Positions 1 to 9,800 of a DNA stretch of 64,000 nt are shown in pieces. This DNA comes from Pedobacter cryoconitis (GTDB taxonomy: Bacteria > Bacteroidota > Bacteroidia > Sphingobacteriales > Sphingobacteriaceae), in assembly GCA_019352875.1 (NCBI GenBank), contig JAAAFW010000015.1, positions 661,809-725,808 of the forward strand. The letters run 5' to 3'. How positions within the stretch are numbered: position 1 is the stretch's first letter; every line of letters begins with the position of its first letter. The notes below the pieces were generated by a model, which was not told the origin of the DNA, ran no database searches, and saw only the letters and a program-made list of their open reading frames with translations. The translations under genes and the position numbers were made by a program.

Positions 1-625
1 TGTAGATGATATTACCCGCAATAGCATCTATATTGTCAATGCAGGCGATATAAGATTTGTGTGTTTGTATGAACCGGGTTGCGGGTAATTTCTCCATGAG
101 CGCCTTTATCGTACTTAACGTAATTATCTTTTTATCCCGGCAATAAATAGCGACATAATTTTCCATGCCCTCGATAAACAAGATGTCATCGAAAACGATC
201 TTTTCTAACCGGCCATTACTTTTTACGAACAAATAGGGGAGCTGATCTTTACTTTGTTTGAGTTCAAAATAATTTCTGGCTTTCCAGGCAGATTTTAAGA
301 ATCTGTCATAGGAAATCGGCTTAAGCAGATAGTCCAGTACCTCCAGTTCGAAACCTTGAATGGCATACTGTTCAAATGCGGTTGTAAATATAACCTTCGG
401 TGGGTTTTGCACGGTTTCCAGAAACTCGATTCCTGACATAAACGGCATCTGTATATCTAGAAAAAGAAGATCTACAGGTTGACAAACTAAGAGCTCACCT
501 AGTTCCAGCGCATCTTCGCATGCCCCTTTAAGCTCCAGAAACTCTATTTTTTCGATGTAACCCTGTAATCCTTTTCGGGCATACGGTTCATCATCTGTTA
601 TAATACAACTGATTGGGTTATTCAT
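1..625 (-). CDS. LytTR-family response regulator, 3' end outside the window
   Basis: The visible 208 residues start with an acidic DDE cluster at residues 11-13. The phospho-acceptor is about Asp57 in LFLDIQMP, with the Lys of YLLKP further on, so this is a CheY-like receiver. A LytTR DNA-binding domain follows (FIEGMENYVAIY, then a TRFIQTHKSYIA stretch) and is cut by the window edge; the family usually runs to about 240-250 residues. The ATG at 625 overlaps the end of the sensor kinase gene by 8 bp, so the two are translationally coupled and form a cognate pair. It should be phosphorylated by that kinase and bind target promoters through LytTR. The target is not visible. Confidence 0.93.
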   Translation of the reverse strand, partial: MNNPISCIITDDEPYARKGLQGYIEKIEFLELKGACEDALELGELLVCQPVDLLFLDIQMPFMSGIEFLETVQNPPKVIFTTAFEQYAIQGFELEVLDYLLKPISYDRFLKSAWKARNYFELKQSKDQLPYLFVKSNGRLEKIVFDDILFIEGMENYVAIYCRDKKIITLSTIKALMEKLPATRFIQTHKSYIACIDNIDAIAGNIIY

Positions 626-1646
626 AGTCGATTTTTATAGAGGCTTTAAAGCTTTCATCATCTTTTTCAAGTATTAGTTCATGCCATTCCCCATAGAGCA
701 GGTCCAGTCTTCTCTTTAAATTTTCCAGACCAATGCCGCCAGACTTTAAATGCCCTTTAGCGATTAATGGTATGGAGTTCTCTACACTGAACGTTATCCA
801 TTTCTGGTCTACATTGGCCTTGACACTCATTTTATACGCCCCGCCAATAAATTTAAATGCGTTTTCGACCAATGGTAAAAAAAGCAGTGGATATACGAGC
901 TGGTCAGTTAGATTTTCGTCGAAAAATAGCTCTAGTCTGAGCCTTTCACTACTGCGGATCTTCTGAAGGTCTATATAACTTTCAAGATAAGCTATCTCTT
1001 TAAAAACGGGAACTTTTTGCTGCTGATCATATAGCTGATACCGTAATAATTCTGAGAATTTCTCAATACTTTTTTTTGCACCGGGTAAATCCTCATCCAT
1101 TTGAAAATAAACTGTGTTTAAGGCATTAAAAAGAAAGTGCGGATGATATTGTGCTTTCAGAAATTTAAGTTCAGTTTCCAGTTGCTGATTAGTTATTTTT
1201 TCCAGTAGCAAACGGTTGCCGACATAGGCTTTAAGCCAGCTGCTGCTGCGCACTATGCCATAATAAACCAGTGCATAAAGGGTTGGTATAATAGTGAGGT
1301 CGGCGAGGTCTGCCCAGGAAAGGCCGTCATCAGTTAGCGCAGCCATCGGAATAAATATCGCACATACGACAATCAGGTTGGCTATGACCAGCAGGGCCAG
1401 TTCTTTGAATACGCCCTGGTAATTGCTTTGCAATGCGCCGTTAAGATCATAAAAACGGAATAGTTTTTCAAAGGTATACACACATACATAACCAACAAGT
1501 ACACTGCAGGCCATTTCCAGAATATTAAGACCCCAGTCACGTTTCCAAAACTGCTCATCAACAGCCAGGTCATGCAGTAACCTTACTGTGAAATAAATGA
1601 GCAGGCCGTAGAAAGCAGGAAAAGCATGTTTACGGAGTGTATTCAT
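618..1646 (-). CDS. LytS-type sensor histidine kinase (His_kinase PF06580)
   Basis: A 342-residue membrane kinase. The first roughly 150 residues hold several hydrophobic segments, consistent with four or five membrane helices and no extracytoplasmic sensor domain. The conserved phospho-acceptor block is QYHPHFLFNALNT (usual form QINPHFLFN), followed by an HATPase_c-like C terminus with the N box PLVENAFKF and the glycine-rich GGIGLENLKRRL. It overlaps the response regulator downstream (8 bp) and the acyltransferase upstream (17 bp), so the three probably form one transcript. The signal is unknown; the neighbouring membrane acyltransferase may point to an envelope cue, which is inference. Confidence 0.93.
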   Translation of the reverse strand: MNTLRKHAFPAFYGLLIYFTVRLLHDLAVDEQFWKRDWGLNILEMACSVLVGYVCVYTFEKLFRFYDLNGALQSNYQGVFKELALLVIANLIVVCAIFIPMAALTDDGLSWADLADLTIIPTLYALVYYGIVRSSSWLKAYVGNRLLLEKITNQQLETELKFLKAQYHPHFLFNALNTVYFQMDEDLPGAKKSIEKFSELLRYQLYDQQQKVPVFKEIAYLESYIDLQKIRSSERLRLELFFDENLTDQLVYPLLFLPLVENAFKFIGGAYKMSVKANVDQKWITFSVENSIPLIAKGHLKSGGIGLENLKRRLDLLYGEWHELILEKDDESFKASIKIDYE

Positions 1647-2820
1647 CTGGTTCAGATTGTTTAATGGCCGGATTTTTCGGTTTCATACCGAACAGCAGAC
1701 GTGTCACTGCAAAAGGACGGATCAGTAAGTGATAAGTAAGCAGAGTAATAAAAAATGTGAACCCTAAAGTATAAATATATTTAGATAAAATGCTCTCCTG
1801 TGTTAGCGGAATGAAGTAATAAACCAGAATAACAATGACAGTCTGATGCAGAATATAAAAAGGGTAGGCCGCCTGATTCATGTAATTGAGTGCCCTGGTC
1901 TTCTGATTTAAATAATGTTTACCATAACCGATAAGCGCGAGTACCCAACCCCATGCAACGATTGGTTTGATGGCCTCAAAGAGATAAGTAAACAGGTTAC
2001 TGGTAAAAGGCCAGTTCTGATGTCCGGGTTCTATTTTATTCCATCTGAGATAATTGAGGAACATGAGTGCTAAAAAGCCGATAGTTAATGCGAAACGGCG
2101 GTTTCTCTCCAGGCTGTCCATTAACCTCGGCTGCACAACACAGATAAATCCAGCCAGCAGGAAAAAGATCCAGTAGATAAAATAACCGCCATCATTTACC
2201 AGATCGTTAGTTTCCGGATATTTCCTGCTGAAAAGGGCATACCAGACCACACCGGGAATCATGAGTAAATAAACTCTTTTACCTCTGGATAATGATTGCA
2301 GTAAATTTTTAAAAGTGTCACTCGTACCGGCACTCATCCAGGAAAAAAGAGGTGCAAGCAGGATATCATAAATAAAAAGATAGGCTATAAACCACAGGTG
2401 GTGCCAGCTAAAACTGCCTTTGGGATAGGGCACGAAATTAAAAACATCGGGATACCAGCTCCAGAAACTACCCTGGTATCCACCAGCGAGCCGCTCCATG
2501 TAAATTTGTGGCGGAACAATTATAAACATTCCAGCTAAAAGTGGAATGAAAAGTCTGCGAAACCGTAATCCTATAAAGGCTGTTGCAGACCGTTTTCTCA
2601 TCATATAATAACTTACCGTTCCCGAAATAAAGAACAGCAGGGGCATGCGAAACAGATGCAGAAAAAAGTTAGACTCCATTAATAAATTACTGGTTTCTGC
2701 ATTTTTAAGGTGCCAGCCGTCTTCGGCAACGAAAGGCATCGCTGCATGAAAAAATAGTACACCTGCAATAGATAAAATTCTTAACCAGTCCAGGTAGGTC
2801 TGTCTTTGGGTATTTTCCAT
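1630..2820 (-). CDS. Acyltransferase 3 family integral membrane protein (OafA-like)
   Basis: A 396-residue polytopic protein with about ten hydrophobic segments. It opens with the family hallmark YLDWLRILSIAGVLFFHA, including the membrane-embedded His, and then FFISGTVSYYMMRKRS with the Arg-rich loop typical of acyltransferase 3 proteins. These enzymes move acyl groups (often acetyl or succinyl) onto sugars of surface polysaccharides, glycans or glucans across the inner membrane. The gene is first in a three-gene overlapping run with a LytS/LytTR pair. Its substrate cannot be inferred from sequence. The C terminus (after about residue 370) is hydrophilic and cytoplasmic. Confidence 0.9.
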   Translation of the reverse strand: MENTQRQTYLDWLRILSIAGVLFFHAAMPFVAEDGWHLKNAETSNLLMESNFFLHLFRMPLLFFISGTVSYYMMRKRSATAFIGLRFRRLFIPLLAGMFIIVPPQIYMERLAGGYQGSFWSWYPDVFNFVPYPKGSFSWHHLWFIAYLFIYDILLAPLFSWMSAGTSDTFKNLLQSLSRGKRVYLLMIPGVVWYALFSRKYPETNDLVNDGGYFIYWIFFLLAGFICVVQPRLMDSLERNRRFALTIGFLALMFLNYLRWNKIEPGHQNWPFTSNLFTYLFEAIKPIVAWGWVLALIGYGKHYLNQKTRALNYMNQAAYPFYILHQTVIVILVYYFIPLTQESILSKYIYTLGFTFFITLLTYHLLIRPFAVTRLLFGMKPKNPAIKQSEPDEYTP

Positions 2821-2977
2821 TTACATTCTCTTTGATGCAAAAGAAAGATTTAGACTTATCGGATAAGATTTTTATTGACCAGGGGGCGCATTTCACTGAT
2901 AAGAGGACATTATTCTGAAATTCAATATCTTCAGCATTGATTAATTCCTAAATTTACCAGGTACCTATTCTAAAATT

Positions 2978-3841
2978 ATGAAGTCAACTATTGTGTTTCT
3001 CCAAAAAATCCTGTTAAGTAATTTGCTCGTATTCTGCTTTCTTCTTACAGGGATAAAGAGTTACGGACAGACTACCGGTTTGCCCGTGCAGGATATTTCT
3101 TACTATAATAAAACGGAGTCTGGTGATGATTCTTATCTCAATGCGCAGTGCAAACTAGATATTTATTATCCAAAAGGGGTAAAGAATTTTGCGACAATTG
3201 TCTGGTTTCATGGGGGTGGAATTACTGGAGGGAAGAAAGAAATTCCGCAGGAATTAAAAGATAAAGGTGTCGCTGTGATCGGTGTAGGATATCGGTTATC
3301 ACCTAAAGCTAAAGCACCTGCTTATATTCAGGATGCTGCGGCAGCGGTCGCCTGGGTTTACAAAAACATTGAAAACTATGGAGGAAGCAAAAAGCTGATC
3401 TTTATTTCCGGTCATTCTGCAGGTGGTTATTTGGGAATGATGATTACTCTGGACAAGCAATATTTAAATAAATATCAGATAGATGCGAATAATATTGCCG
3501 GGCTTATTCCTTTCAGTGGGCAGGCAATTACCCATTTCACGGTCAGACAGGAAGCTGGTATAAAAGATACACAGCCGATAATTGATAAATATGCCCCTTT
3601 GTTCCATGTCCGGGCAGATGCGCCGCCTATGCTGCTAATCACAGGAGACAGGGAAATGGAGCTGCTAGGCAGATATGAAGAGAATGCGTATTTAAACAGA
3701 ATGATGAAACTAGCAGGCCATCATTCAACAAGGCTTTTTGAGCTGCAGGGCTTTGACCATGGGGGAATGGCACAGCCTGCTTTTCCACTGCTGTTGAAAG
3801 AGGTAAATATGCTGACTAAGAAAATTCTGGCAACTAAATAA
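2978..3841 (+). CDS. Secreted alpha/beta hydrolase (esterase/lipase, Abhydrolase_3 type)
   Basis: A 287-residue protein with an N-terminal signal peptide ending near SYGQ (about residue 31), so probably periplasmic or exported. The oxyanion-hole motif WFHGGGITGG lies near residue 76 and the nucleophile elbow is GHSAGG. An acidic residue in the LLITGDRE stretch and a His in GFDHGGM complete a plausible Ser-Asp-His triad. The family hydrolyses short acyl esters, including carbohydrate esters; the actual substrate is not evident. A Crp-like regulator gene starts 1 bp after the stop codon, so the two are probably co-transcribed. Confidence 0.88.
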   Translation: MKSTIVFLQKILLSNLLVFCFLLTGIKSYGQTTGLPVQDISYYNKTESGDDSYLNAQCKLDIYYPKGVKNFATIVWFHGGGITGGKKEIPQELKDKGVAVIGVGYRLSPKAKAPAYIQDAAAAVAWVYKNIENYGGSKKLIFISGHSAGGYLGMMITLDKQYLNKYQIDANNIAGLIPFSGQAITHFTVRQEAGIKDTQPIIDKYAPLFHVRADAPPMLLITGDREMELLGRYEENAYLNRMMKLAGHHSTRLFELQGFDHGGMAQPAFPLLLKEVNMLTKKILATK

Positions 3842-3842
3842 G

Positions 3843-4382
3843 ATGGATTCAAGCCTGTTCGATGAAGCAATTTTAAAAGAATTTACCCCTTCATTTAAAA
3901 CCATTGAGGTTTCACCAAGAACCATTTTGTTAAGAGAAGGTGAGATCTCTAAAAAGGCTTTTTTTGTTGAGAGCGGATGTTTACGGGTGTGGTTTAATAA
4001 TAATGGCAAAGAGTGTACGACGCAATTCTTCTTTGAGGGAGAAATGGTGTCTTCCATAGAAAGCTTTAGGACGGGTACACCAGGCCTTTTCAATATTGAA
4101 TCTATAGAGTCTTGTGTTTTAAAAGTAATTACGAAAGCAGAACTGGATAAGGTCGAGCAAAATTCACCCATATTCCGCAAGAAAATGGAAGAAACCATTT
4201 TAAAGCGACTATTCGTTTATCAGAAGCTTTTTTTATCAAGGATAAAAGATAGTCCGGAAAAGAGGTATCGTGATTTGCTGGAAACCAATCCTGAACTTAT
4301 ACTCAGAATTCCTCAGCACTATATCGCCTCTTATCTGGGAATCACTTCAGTCTCATTAAGCCGTATCCGCAACAGGGGTTGA
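3843..4382 (+). CDS. Crp/Fnr-family transcriptional regulator
   Basis: 179 residues. The N-terminal half is a cyclic-nucleotide-binding-like beta-roll (LLREGEISKKAFFVESGCLRVWF, with an acidic effector-pocket region that does not match a canonical cAMP-binding signature). The C-terminal helix-turn-helix is IPQHYIASYLGITSVSLSRI. Bacteroidota regulators of this class usually lack a known ligand. The protein ends very soon after the recognition helix, which is short but common in this group. It follows the hydrolase gene by one base and precedes a quinone oxidoreductase gene, either of which could be a target. Confidence 0.9.
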   Translation: MDSSLFDEAILKEFTPSFKTIEVSPRTILLREGEISKKAFFVESGCLRVWFNNNGKECTTQFFFEGEMVSSIESFRTGTPGLFNIESIESCVLKVITKAELDKVEQNSPIFRKKMEETILKRLFVYQKLFLSRIKDSPEKRYRDLLETNPELILRIPQHYIASYLGITSVSLSRIRNRG

Positions 4383-4425
4383 GATTTATTAACAATTGTT
4401 ATCGGCTGGCCATACTTTCTCTGGT

Positions 4426-4433
4426 TAATTTTG
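4426..4433 (+). promoter_or_regulatory. Putative -7 promoter element upstream of the quinone oxidoreductase gene
   Basis: The octamer TAATTTTG fits the Bacteroidota -7 consensus TAnnTTTG and sits 26 bp before the ATG at 4459. No good TTTG-type -33 box is seen at standard spacing, so the call rests on one element and its position. Confidence 0.35.
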
Positions 4434-4458
4434 TTATCAAATTAAAATAATAAAGAAG

Positions 4459-5427
4459 ATGAAAGCAGCAGTTATATACAATGCCAGCGAGGCACCAAAA
4501 TATGAGGAATTCTCCGATCCGGTTTCCGCTGATGAAAATGAAATTCTGGTGAGCATGAAAGCGGTGGCTATTCCCAATTTTGAAAAAGGGCTGGCCAGTG
4601 GTAAGCATTATGCCAGCATTACGAATACGGCACCCAGAATTCCGGTCACAATGGGTGTGGGTGAGATGGAAGATGGTACGCGCGTTTTTGGTATAGGTAA
4701 GGGCGGTGTACTGGCAGAAAAAGCTTTGTTTAATAAAGCGCAAATGGTCAGGGTGCCAGATGGTCTTGACAGTGTAACTGCGGCAGCAATTCCAAATGCT
4801 GTTCTGGGGTCTGCTTTGGCATTATTGTTCAGAGCAAATTTGAAAGCTGGTGAGGTCGTCTTGATTAATGGGGCAACTGGCTTTACTGGTAAGCTTGCGG
4901 TTCAGCTGGCCAAACACTACGGAGCTAAAAAGGTAATTGCAACAGGGAGAAATCAGGAACAGCTCGAAGAATTATTAATGCTGGGTGCAGATGAACTGAT
5001 CTCATTGAAGAGTACATCCGAAGAAATTATCACGAAAATAAAAACACTACATGAATCTGAACCTATAGGAGTAGTTATTGACTATACCTGGGGTAAGCCG
5101 GCTGAACTGATACTTACCGCTTTACAAGGTAAAGGCAAATTTACTCCTGTGACACGTTTTGTAACTGTAGGCTCGACAGCTGGTGATTCAATTAACTTGT
5201 CTTCAGCTATATTACGAAGTTCTGGTTTGTCATTGATGGGTTCAGGCGTAGGCAGTCTTCCAGCGGAAGCGCTACACCAATTATTCTCTGCTGTTTTACC
5301 GGAGGTTTATGCGCTTGCTGCTTCCGGTAAGTTAAAGATAGATACCGTAAGCTCCAGGCTGGCAGATGTAGAAACTGATTTTTACAAAGAGGTTCCTGCC
5401 AGCAAGAGACTGGTATTCGAGATTTAA
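4459..5427 (+). CDS. Quinone oxidoreductase-like MDR dehydrogenase
   Basis: 322 residues, the usual size for zinc-independent medium-chain dehydrogenases. There is an N-terminal GroES-like catalytic fold followed by a Rossmann domain. The NADP-binding loop is INGATGFTGKLAVQLAKHYGA (residues about 134-153), ending in a YGAKKVIATGRN strand-turn that is typical of NADPH-preferring members. I see no set of zinc-ligand cysteines. The family reduces quinones or alpha,beta-unsaturated carbonyls with NADPH. It follows the Crp-like gene by 76 bp and ends at a hairpin terminator, so it is probably a single-gene unit. Confidence 0.88.
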   Translation: MKAAVIYNASEAPKYEEFSDPVSADENEILVSMKAVAIPNFEKGLASGKHYASITNTAPRIPVTMGVGEMEDGTRVFGIGKGGVLAEKALFNKAQMVRVPDGLDSVTAAAIPNAVLGSALALLFRANLKAGEVVLINGATGFTGKLAVQLAKHYGAKKVIATGRNQEQLEELLMLGADELISLKSTSEEIITKIKTLHESEPIGVVIDYTWGKPAELILTALQGKGKFTPVTRFVTVGSTAGDSINLSSAILRSSGLSLMGSGVGSLPAEALHQLFSAVLPEVYALAASGKLKIDTVSSRLADVETDFYKEVPASKRLVFEI

Positions 5428-5443
5428 TCTGATTATAATTCGT

Positions 5444-5480
5444 AAAAAAGGCTGTTTATCTGAGATATTCGGCCTTTTTT
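5444..5480 (+). terminator. Rho-independent terminator after the quinone oxidoreductase gene
   Basis: Arms AAAAAAGGC (5444-5452) and GCCTTTTTT (5472-5480) pair perfectly around a 19-nt loop, and the right arm supplies the U tract. It starts 17 bp after the stop codon. Confidence 0.75.
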
Positions 5481-5643
5481 CTTTTGCAGAATCCAATACA
5501 CAATAAACATTCCGTCGCTATAAAGCTGCCATTCGTCGTCGTGTTTTTGCCGCTCGTCTATTTTAATATTTTCTTTTGCAATTATTCCTTTGATTTGGGC
5601 TGTCAAAGATCTTCAAGACCCAAAGATCAGCAATAGCAAATTT

Positions 5644-6804
5644 ATGAAAACATCCTTAAAGATCGGGATCCTGTTTATTTCAGGACTAGCCGTCGCCTCC
5701 TGCGGTAATGGTAAAAATGAAGCTGCACAACAAGCGGCAATGGCTAACCAGGTTAAAGAATATAAAGTTCTTGAGCTGCAGCCCAGATCTACCACGTTAA
5801 ACACGGAATATCCTGCCAGCATGCAGGGACAGCAAAATATAGAAATCCGGCCCCGGATAGATGGCTACGTCGAAAAAATCTATGTGGACGAAGGTGCAGT
5901 GGTGAAAGCCGGTCAGCCTTTATTTAAAATTAATGCGCCACAATACGAACAGGATGTAAGGACCGCCGTAGCTAGTATAAAAAGTGCTGAAGCACAGCTT
6001 AGTACAGCAAAACTGGCGGTCAATAAGGTTAAGCCGCTGGTTGAGAAGGATATCATTAGCAAATACGAACTTGAAACAGCACAATATACCTATGAGTCTG
6101 CGCAGGCAACACTGGCGCAGGCCAAGGCTGCTCTTGTAAATGCACAAACAAATCTTGGTTATACATTGGTTAGCAGTCCTGTAAATGGGGTAGTAGGTTC
6201 TATTCCTTTTCGTCTTGGAAGTCTAGTGAGTAGTACTACCACAGATCCGTTAACTACAGTATCAAGTATTGGAAATGTATACGCCTATTTTGCGATGAAC
6301 GAGAAGGTTCTACTTGAGTTTACCAAGCAGGATCCATCAGTCTCACTGGACAAGAAACTGGAGAGAATGCCCAAAGTGAATTTAGTGCTCTCCGATGGAA
6401 CGATTTATAGTGAACAGGGTAAGATCGAAACGGTAAACGGTTTAATTAATACGGCTACAGGTTCAGCTAATATCCGGGCAAAGTTTCCAAATCAAAAGGG
6501 AATTATTCGTAGTGGAAGCAGTGCAACAGTAAGGATTCCTAAAGCTTTGAAAGACGTAATTCTAATTCCGCAGAGTGCCACTTTTGAATTACAGGATAAA
6601 CGCTTTGTGGTAGTTGTCGGAAAAGACGGGGTAACTAAAAGTACAGCGGTGACCGTGATGGCTAATACATCAGGGAATTTCTTCGTGGCAGACAGTGGTG
6701 TTAAAGCAGGCGACATTATCGTACTGGAGGGTGTTGCCACTATAAAAGACGGCTCTAAAATCAAAGCAAATCCTGAAAATCCAGAAACTGTTTACAAAGA
6801 CTAA
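5644..6804 (+). CDS. RND efflux periplasmic adaptor subunit (AcrA/MexA-like lipoprotein)
   Basis: The ATG at 5644 is preferred over an upstream in-frame ATG at 5590 because it gives a proper lipoprotein signal: MKTSLKIGILF, then the lipobox VASC. The mature protein is anchored through that Cys. The biotin/lipoyl-like half-motifs flank a coiled-coil hairpin (IEIRPRIDGYVEKIYVDEG, then helical repeats rich in Ala and Gln, about residues 90-160). A beta-barrel domain and a membrane-proximal domain follow. It bridges the inner-membrane pump and the outer-membrane channel. The pump gene starts 11 bp downstream and the channel gene follows, giving a canonical three-gene operon of 386, 1058 and 468 residues. 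Confidence 0.95.
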   Translation: MKTSLKIGILFISGLAVASCGNGKNEAAQQAAMANQVKEYKVLELQPRSTTLNTEYPASMQGQQNIEIRPRIDGYVEKIYVDEGAVVKAGQPLFKINAPQYEQDVRTAVASIKSAEAQLSTAKLAVNKVKPLVEKDIISKYELETAQYTYESAQATLAQAKAALVNAQTNLGYTLVSSPVNGVVGSIPFRLGSLVSSTTTDPLTTVSSIGNVYAYFAMNEKVLLEFTKQDPSVSLDKKLERMPKVNLVLSDGTIYSEQGKIETVNGLINTATGSANIRAKFPNQKGIIRSGSSATVRIPKALKDVILIPQSATFELQDKRFVVVVGKDGVTKSTAVTVMANTSGNFFVADSGVKAGDIIVLEGVATIKDGSKIKANPENPETVYKD

Positions 6805-6815
6805 AATCAGACCCG

Positions 6816-9800
6816 ATGTTTAAAATATTTATACAGAGACCAGTCCTTTCTACAGTAATCTCCGTGATTATTGTGATCTTGGGTATTCTTGGGCTCATTT
6901 CCTTGCCAATAGCGCAGTATCCTGATATTGCACCGCCTACAGTCAATGTCTCTGCAAGTTATACCGGAGCAAGTGCCGACGTGGTACTGAAAAGTGTGGT
7001 TGTTCCTTTGGAGGAGCAGATCAATGGTGTAGAAAACATGACATACATGACTTCTACCTCGGCCAATGATGGTACGGTGTCGATCAGCATATACTTTAAA
7101 GTAGGTACCGATCCGGATTTGGCGGCAGTAAACGTACAGAACAGGGTTTCCAGAGCGACAAGTTTGCTCCCTGCAGAGGTTACTCAGGCGGGTGTAACAG
7201 TCACCAAAAGTCAAAGCAGTAACCTGTTGATCTTTTCATTATACAGTGATGATAAGGCCTACGATCAGACGTTCCTGCAAAACTACGCGAAAATTAATCT
7301 GGTTCCGCAAATTCAGCGTGTAACCGGGGTTGGTAATGCATCTGTATTTGGCGCGAAGGATTATTCGATGCGGATTTGGCTTAAGCCAGAACTCATGCAG
7401 CAATATGGATTAATTCCCAGCGATATAACAGCGGCTTTAGCTGAACAGAACATTGAAGCCGCACCAGGGAAATTTGGCGAGAACAGCGATCAGTCCTTTC
7501 AATATGTAATCCGTTATAAAGGGCGGCTTACGGAAGTAACTGAGTTTGAAAATATAGTGATAAAAGCTGCCGGAAACGGCCAGCTACTCCGTTTGAAAGA
7601 CGTTGCTAAAGTAGAGCTTGGCTCGCTGAGTTATTCTTCGACCATTGAAACAAATGGAAAGGAGTCCGTGGCTATGGCTGTTAGTCAGACGCCCGGATCT
7701 AACGCCAGGGATGTAATCAATCAGTCTAAAAAAATTATTGAGGAGGCTGCTCTTACTTTTCCTAAAGGAATAAAATATACTACCCTGGTCGATGTCAATG
7801 AAAACCTTGATGCTTCTATTGATAAAGTAATTCATACACTGATTGAGGCATTTATCCTGGTATTCATAGTGGTGTTTATCTTTCTGCAGGATTTCCGTTC
7901 TACGCTGGTTCCGGCGATTGCAGTTCCGGTAGCTATTGTCGGTACCTTTTTCTTCCTTGATCTGTTTGGTTTTACCATCAATCTGCTTACGCTTTTTGCG
8001 ATGGTACTGGCCATAGGTATTGTTGTAGATGATGCAATTGTAGTGGTAGAAGCGGTCCATGCTAAATTAGATCATGGCTATAAATCGGCTAGAAAGGCAA
8101 CCATAGATGCGATGAATGAAATCTCAGGTGCGATTATTTCTATTACACTGGTCATGGCGGCTGTATTTATTCCGGTAACTTTTATTACAGGCTCTACAGG
8201 TGTGTTTTATAAGCAATTTGGTATTACACTTGCGGTTGCAATTATACTTTCTGCAATTAATGCCTTGACACTCAGTCCGGCGCTCTGTGCACTATTACTT
8301 AAGCCGCATAAGGACGACGAAAAACACCAGAGCTTTATTCAGCGTTTTTACACAGCATTTAATGTTGCATTTGATAATGTGACCCAAAAATATAAACGAT
8401 CGGTCGAGTTTTTCGCAGTGAAGAAGTGGATCGTGATCGGGGCTATACTCATAGCAGCTTCCGGGTTATTTTATATGATGAAAACGACACCGTCGGCCTT
8501 TGTACCGGCGGAAGACCAGGGGACTATCTTTGCAAATATCAGCCTGCCGGCTTCTTCTTCTATGGAACGGACAGCAGCTTTAACAGTGAAAATTGACAGT
8601 ATTGCACATACTATTCCGGAGGTGCAGAACACACTTCGTATAGTTGGACAGAACTTTACTGCGGGTTCGGGAAGTGCATACAGTATGGTCATTCTGAAAC
8701 TTAAAACATGGAATGACCGTAAACGTACTGTGGACGATATTGTCAAGGAATTATTTGGCAAAACAGCGGGTATCCGTGAAGCAAGTATTTTCTTTATTTC
8801 CCCGCCGACTATTCAGGGATTTGGACAAAGTGGTGGTTTTGAATTCCAGTTACAGGATAAAGGCGGACATAGTACAGCTGACTTCTATAAAGTTAATCAG
8901 GATTTTCTGGCAAAGCTTAATCAAAGGCCTGAAATTCAATATGCGACGACTTCATTCAATCCGAATTTCCCGCAATATATGATGGATGTGAATCTGGATA
9001 AATGTAAAGATGCAGGAGTGAGTGTAAATACAGTATTGCAAACCATGCAAGGATATTATGGCGGTTTGTATGCTTCAAACTTTAATAAATTCGGTAAACA
9101 ATACCGGGTAATGGTACAGGCTGACAACCAGTATCGTGCAAATCCACAGGGACTTAATAAAATCTTTGTAAGAAATAGTGCAGGAGTAATGTCACCAATT
9201 ACCGAATTTGTCAAAATGACCCGGGTTTACGGCCCTGAATCCATTACGAGATTCAATCTTTTTAGTTCCATCGCTATTACCGGGGCACCGAATGCTGGCT
9301 TTAGCTCCGGAGATGCAATTAAAGCCATACAGGAAGTTGCAGCAGAAAATCTTCCTGCAGGCTATGGTTATGACTTTTCTGGTCTGACCAGAGAAGAGCT
9401 TGCTTCGGGCAGCGAAACCATCTTCATCTTTATTCTGTGTCTGGTATTCGTCTATTTCTTACTCAGTGCACAATATGAGAGTTATATCCTTCCGTTTGCT
9501 GTTCTGCTTTCTATTCCTTTCGGACTTGCCGGTGCCTATCTGTTCTCGATTATCTTTAAGCTGGATAGTAATATTTATTTGCAGATTTCACTGATCATGC
9601 TGATTGGATTACTGGCGAAGAACGGTATCCTTATCGTAGAGTTTGCATTAGAAAGACGAAGAAATGGAATGCCGGTAGTACAAGCGGCTATCGAAGGTGC
9701 TGTAGCCCGTTTGAGGCCTATCCTGATGACCTCTTTTGCTTTCATATTCGGGTTAATGCCTTTGATGTTTTCCACCGGAGCAGGTGCAATTGGTAATAAA

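Noticed and set aside
5433..5610. A leftward open stretch of about 59 codons (…IKIDERQKHDDEWQLYSDG…) between the quinone oxidoreductase and RND adaptor genes
   Set aside because: It has no ATG at its beginning, is bounded by a stop just upstream, and overlaps the terminator; it may be a decayed fragment but I cannot name a parent.
7584..8060. 158-codon open frame antisense to the first RND pump
   Set aside because: It lies entirely within a conserved pump gene on the other strand and has a composition typical of antisense shadows.
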